Assembly: GCA_963923035.1 (NCBI GenBank)
Contig: CAWUKT010000004.1
Span: forward strand, 124,001-188,000
DNA length: 64,000 bases
Direction: 5' to 3'
From: CAWUKT01 sp963923035
GTDB lineage: Bacteria; Bacteroidota; Bacteroidia; J057; JADKCL01
The position numbers and the translations under genes were made by a program. Shown piece by piece: positions 62,873 through 64,000 of the stretch. The notes beneath the pieces are model-generated. The model ran no database searches and was not told the origin of the DNA. It saw only the letters and a list, made by a program, of their open reading frames with translations. Each line of letters starts with the position of its first letter. Position 1 is the stretch's first letter.

Positions 62873-63199
62873 TCAGCGCCGACGGCCCCGTCGGCGTTTA
62901 TCGTTGGTCCAGCGGTTGCGGCCCACGAACTCGGGATCCTGCTTCCGAACCCACTTGATGAACTTAGTGATTTCATCGTGTTCCCGCAGCCGCTCGACCG
63001 TATGGTAATGGGTATAGAGTTCCCGCTCGGTGAAGACCGAGTGGATTTTGCTGTGGCAAATGCGGTGGATGGTAATGGTGTCGCGCCCTTTCAACGACTT
63101 CGGAACCAGGTGGTGCTCGTTGACGCTGCTCCCCTCAATCATGGGGCGGCCACACAAGGGACAAGGACCTAATTCTCTTTTTTCGGTGGTTTTGGGCAT
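62873..63199 (-). CDS. HNH endonuclease-like protein
   Basis: The 108-residue protein has a zinc-binding C13-x2-C16 (GPCPLCGRPM), then NEHHLVPKSLKGRDTITIHR with H29/H30, ICHSKIH (C48, H49, H53), forming an HNH fold with the usual second zinc pair. The C-terminus is strongly basic (NDKRRRGRRR), fitting DNA or RNA binding. It precedes the MutS-like gene by 24 bp, suggesting co-transcription. Stand-alone HNH proteins of this size nick or cut nucleic acid, but the target is unknown. Confidence 0.88.
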   Translation of the reverse strand: MPKTTEKRELGPCPLCGRPMIEGSSVNEHHLVPKSLKGRDTITIHRICHSKIHSVFTERELYTHYHTVERLREHDEITKFIKWVRKQDPEFVGRNRWTNDKRRRGRRR

Positions 63200-63302
63200 G
63201 GAGAAAATCGAAAAGGGGACTGATAATGAGGGCCTTGAAAAATTAGCCCAACCCTATCCCCTCATTTTTCCGTATATTTAAACAAATTAATACTGACCTA
63301 CG

Positions 63303-63515
63303 ATGTTTATTTCCATCAAACTCACGCTGTTCGCCATCTTCGCCATCGCTTCGGGGCTCTGTTTCCTGATCGGCTATCGCCGTTGGAAATTCGCCATGCA
63401 GCTGGTTTTTGGCCGCAAACGGATGCGGAAATTCACTTCCACGAAGCCTTTCGCCGCCGCCATGTACGGCATCGGAACAGTGTTGGCGGTCATCGCCCTG
63501 GTCATCCTTTTCTGA
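63303..63515 (+). CDS. Small two-helix membrane protein
   Basis: The 70-residue product has two hydrophobic segments (LTLFAIFAIASGLCFLIGY and AAMYGIGTVLAVIALVILF) linked by a basic loop (RRWKFAMQLVFGRKRMRKFT), so both termini probably face the periplasm. Its 3' end overlaps the uvrA stop by 14 bp in convergent orientation. No known family. Confidence 0.65.
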   Translation: MFISIKLTLFAIFAIASGLCFLIGYRRWKFAMQLVFGRKRMRKFTSTKPFAAAMYGIGTVLAVIALVILF

Positions 63516-64000
63516 CGAGCTTCTCCGCCAGGTAAGGCGCAGTTTGGCTTTCCTCCACCCCTAAAATATCCTCCGGCGGTCCCATAAATACGAGGTGACC
63601 ACCTCTGTCTCCCCCTTCCGGCCCCAAATCGATGAGCCAATCGGCTGATTTGATCACTTCCAAGTTGTGTTCCACAATCAGGACGGTATTGCCTGCCTCA
63701 ACCAGGCGGTTGATGGAGTCCAGCAATTTGCGGATGTCATCGAAATGCAAGCCGGTCGTGGGTTCGTCGAAAATATAAAGGGTGCCCAGGCGATCTTTTC
63801 CCTGGGTCAGGAAATAGGCCAGCTTCAAGCGCTGGGCCTCTCCCCCACTCAAGGTGGCTGAACTTTGTCCCATCCGCAGATAGCCCAGTCCCACATCTAC
63901 CAGAATTTGGAGTTTGGAGGCGATTTTCTTCACATCCTTGAAAAATTCGACCGCTTCACTGATGGTGAGGCTGAGTACATCGTGAATGTTTTTCCCTTTG
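63502..64000 (-). CDS. uvrA: Excinuclease ABC subunit A, C-terminal part
   Basis: The frame is open at the right edge of the window; the visible part is the last ~165 codons. It includes the second ABC signature (ATLSGGEAQRLKLAYFL), Walker B (LYIFDEPTTGLHFDDIRKLL), the H-loop (VLIVEHNLEVIKSADWLIDL) and GPEGGDRGGHLVFMGPPEDI. UvrA dimers find bulky DNA lesions and load UvrB in nucleotide excision repair. The stop lies at 63502-63504. Confidence 0.96.
   Translation of the reverse strand, partial: KGKNIHDVLSLTISEAVEFFKDVKKIASKLQILVDVGLGYLRMGQSSATLSGGEAQRLKLAYFLTQGKDRLGTLYIFDEPTTGLHFDDIRKLLDSINRLVEAGNTVLIVEHNLEVIKSADWLIDLGPEGGDRGGHLVFMGPPEDILGVEESQTAPYLAEKLVRKG

Overview
The window looks like chromosomal DNA of a Bacteroidota bacterium, most likely a Saprospirales (Lewinella/Haliscomenobacter-like) organism. 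Several secreted proteins end in type IX secretion (T9SS) C-terminal sorting domains. Bacteroidota-style -7 promoter boxes (TAnnTTTG) precede housekeeping genes. A pyrG-yidC pair and an lptD-like/amidase divergent pair are arranged as in this phylum. Two genes also belong to a helical-repeat family that I associate with Saprospiraceae.

Region by region. (1) 1-13.8 kb: exported hydrolases and regulators. It holds T9SS proteins, a T9SS endonuclease I with a lamin-tail domain, a Crp/Fnr regulator, a pectinacetylesterase-like lipoprotein cut by an in-frame stop codon, a purple-acid-phosphatase-like metallophosphoesterase, a T9SS sphingomyelinase-like phosphodiesterase, and a pair of convergent genes that share a palindromic operator (one is a truncated DUF418/YeiB remnant). 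(2) 13.8-17.9 kb: tRNA-Arg(CCG), an orphan T9SS tail, and a cassette of one helical-repeat protein plus three small secreted proteins, bracketed by two copies of a ~70-bp hairpin repeat. (3) 18.5-39.4 kb: six tightly spaced co-directional genes that include five very large proteins (1005, 1560, 1089, 2368 and 658 aa) and one lipoprotein. This is the unusual part of the window. No gene in it has a described function. The first protein ends in a LAS-type (M15/VanY-like) zinc-peptidase signature, and the 1560-aa protein carries a DUF6603-like region with tandem beta repeats. (4) 39.4-45.5 kb: a possible small RNA, a cysteine-free SelU/MnmH relative, an aldonolactone oxidase, a quinone-oxidoreductase-like enzyme and small lipoproteins. 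(5) 45.5-64 kb: mainly housekeeping. It holds yidC, pyrG, a PA0069-type radical SAM protein, a TMTC-like membrane TPR protein, an LptD-like outer-membrane protein, an N-acetylmuramoyl-L-alanine amidase, a cysteine peptidase with an injection-system-like N-terminus, a membrane-anchored MutS-family protein, an HNH protein and the 3' end of uvrA.

How they may fit together. Exported nuclease, sphingomyelinase and phosphoesterase suggest phosphorus scavenging at the surface. The giant-gene operon appears to build a large multi-protein assembly. Its proteins C-F have no export signals, its lipoprotein could provide a membrane anchor, and its first gene could act on peptidoglycan. That function is inference. 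The conserved co-occurrence of the large families in other bacteria is from memory and should be tested by neighbourhood searches.
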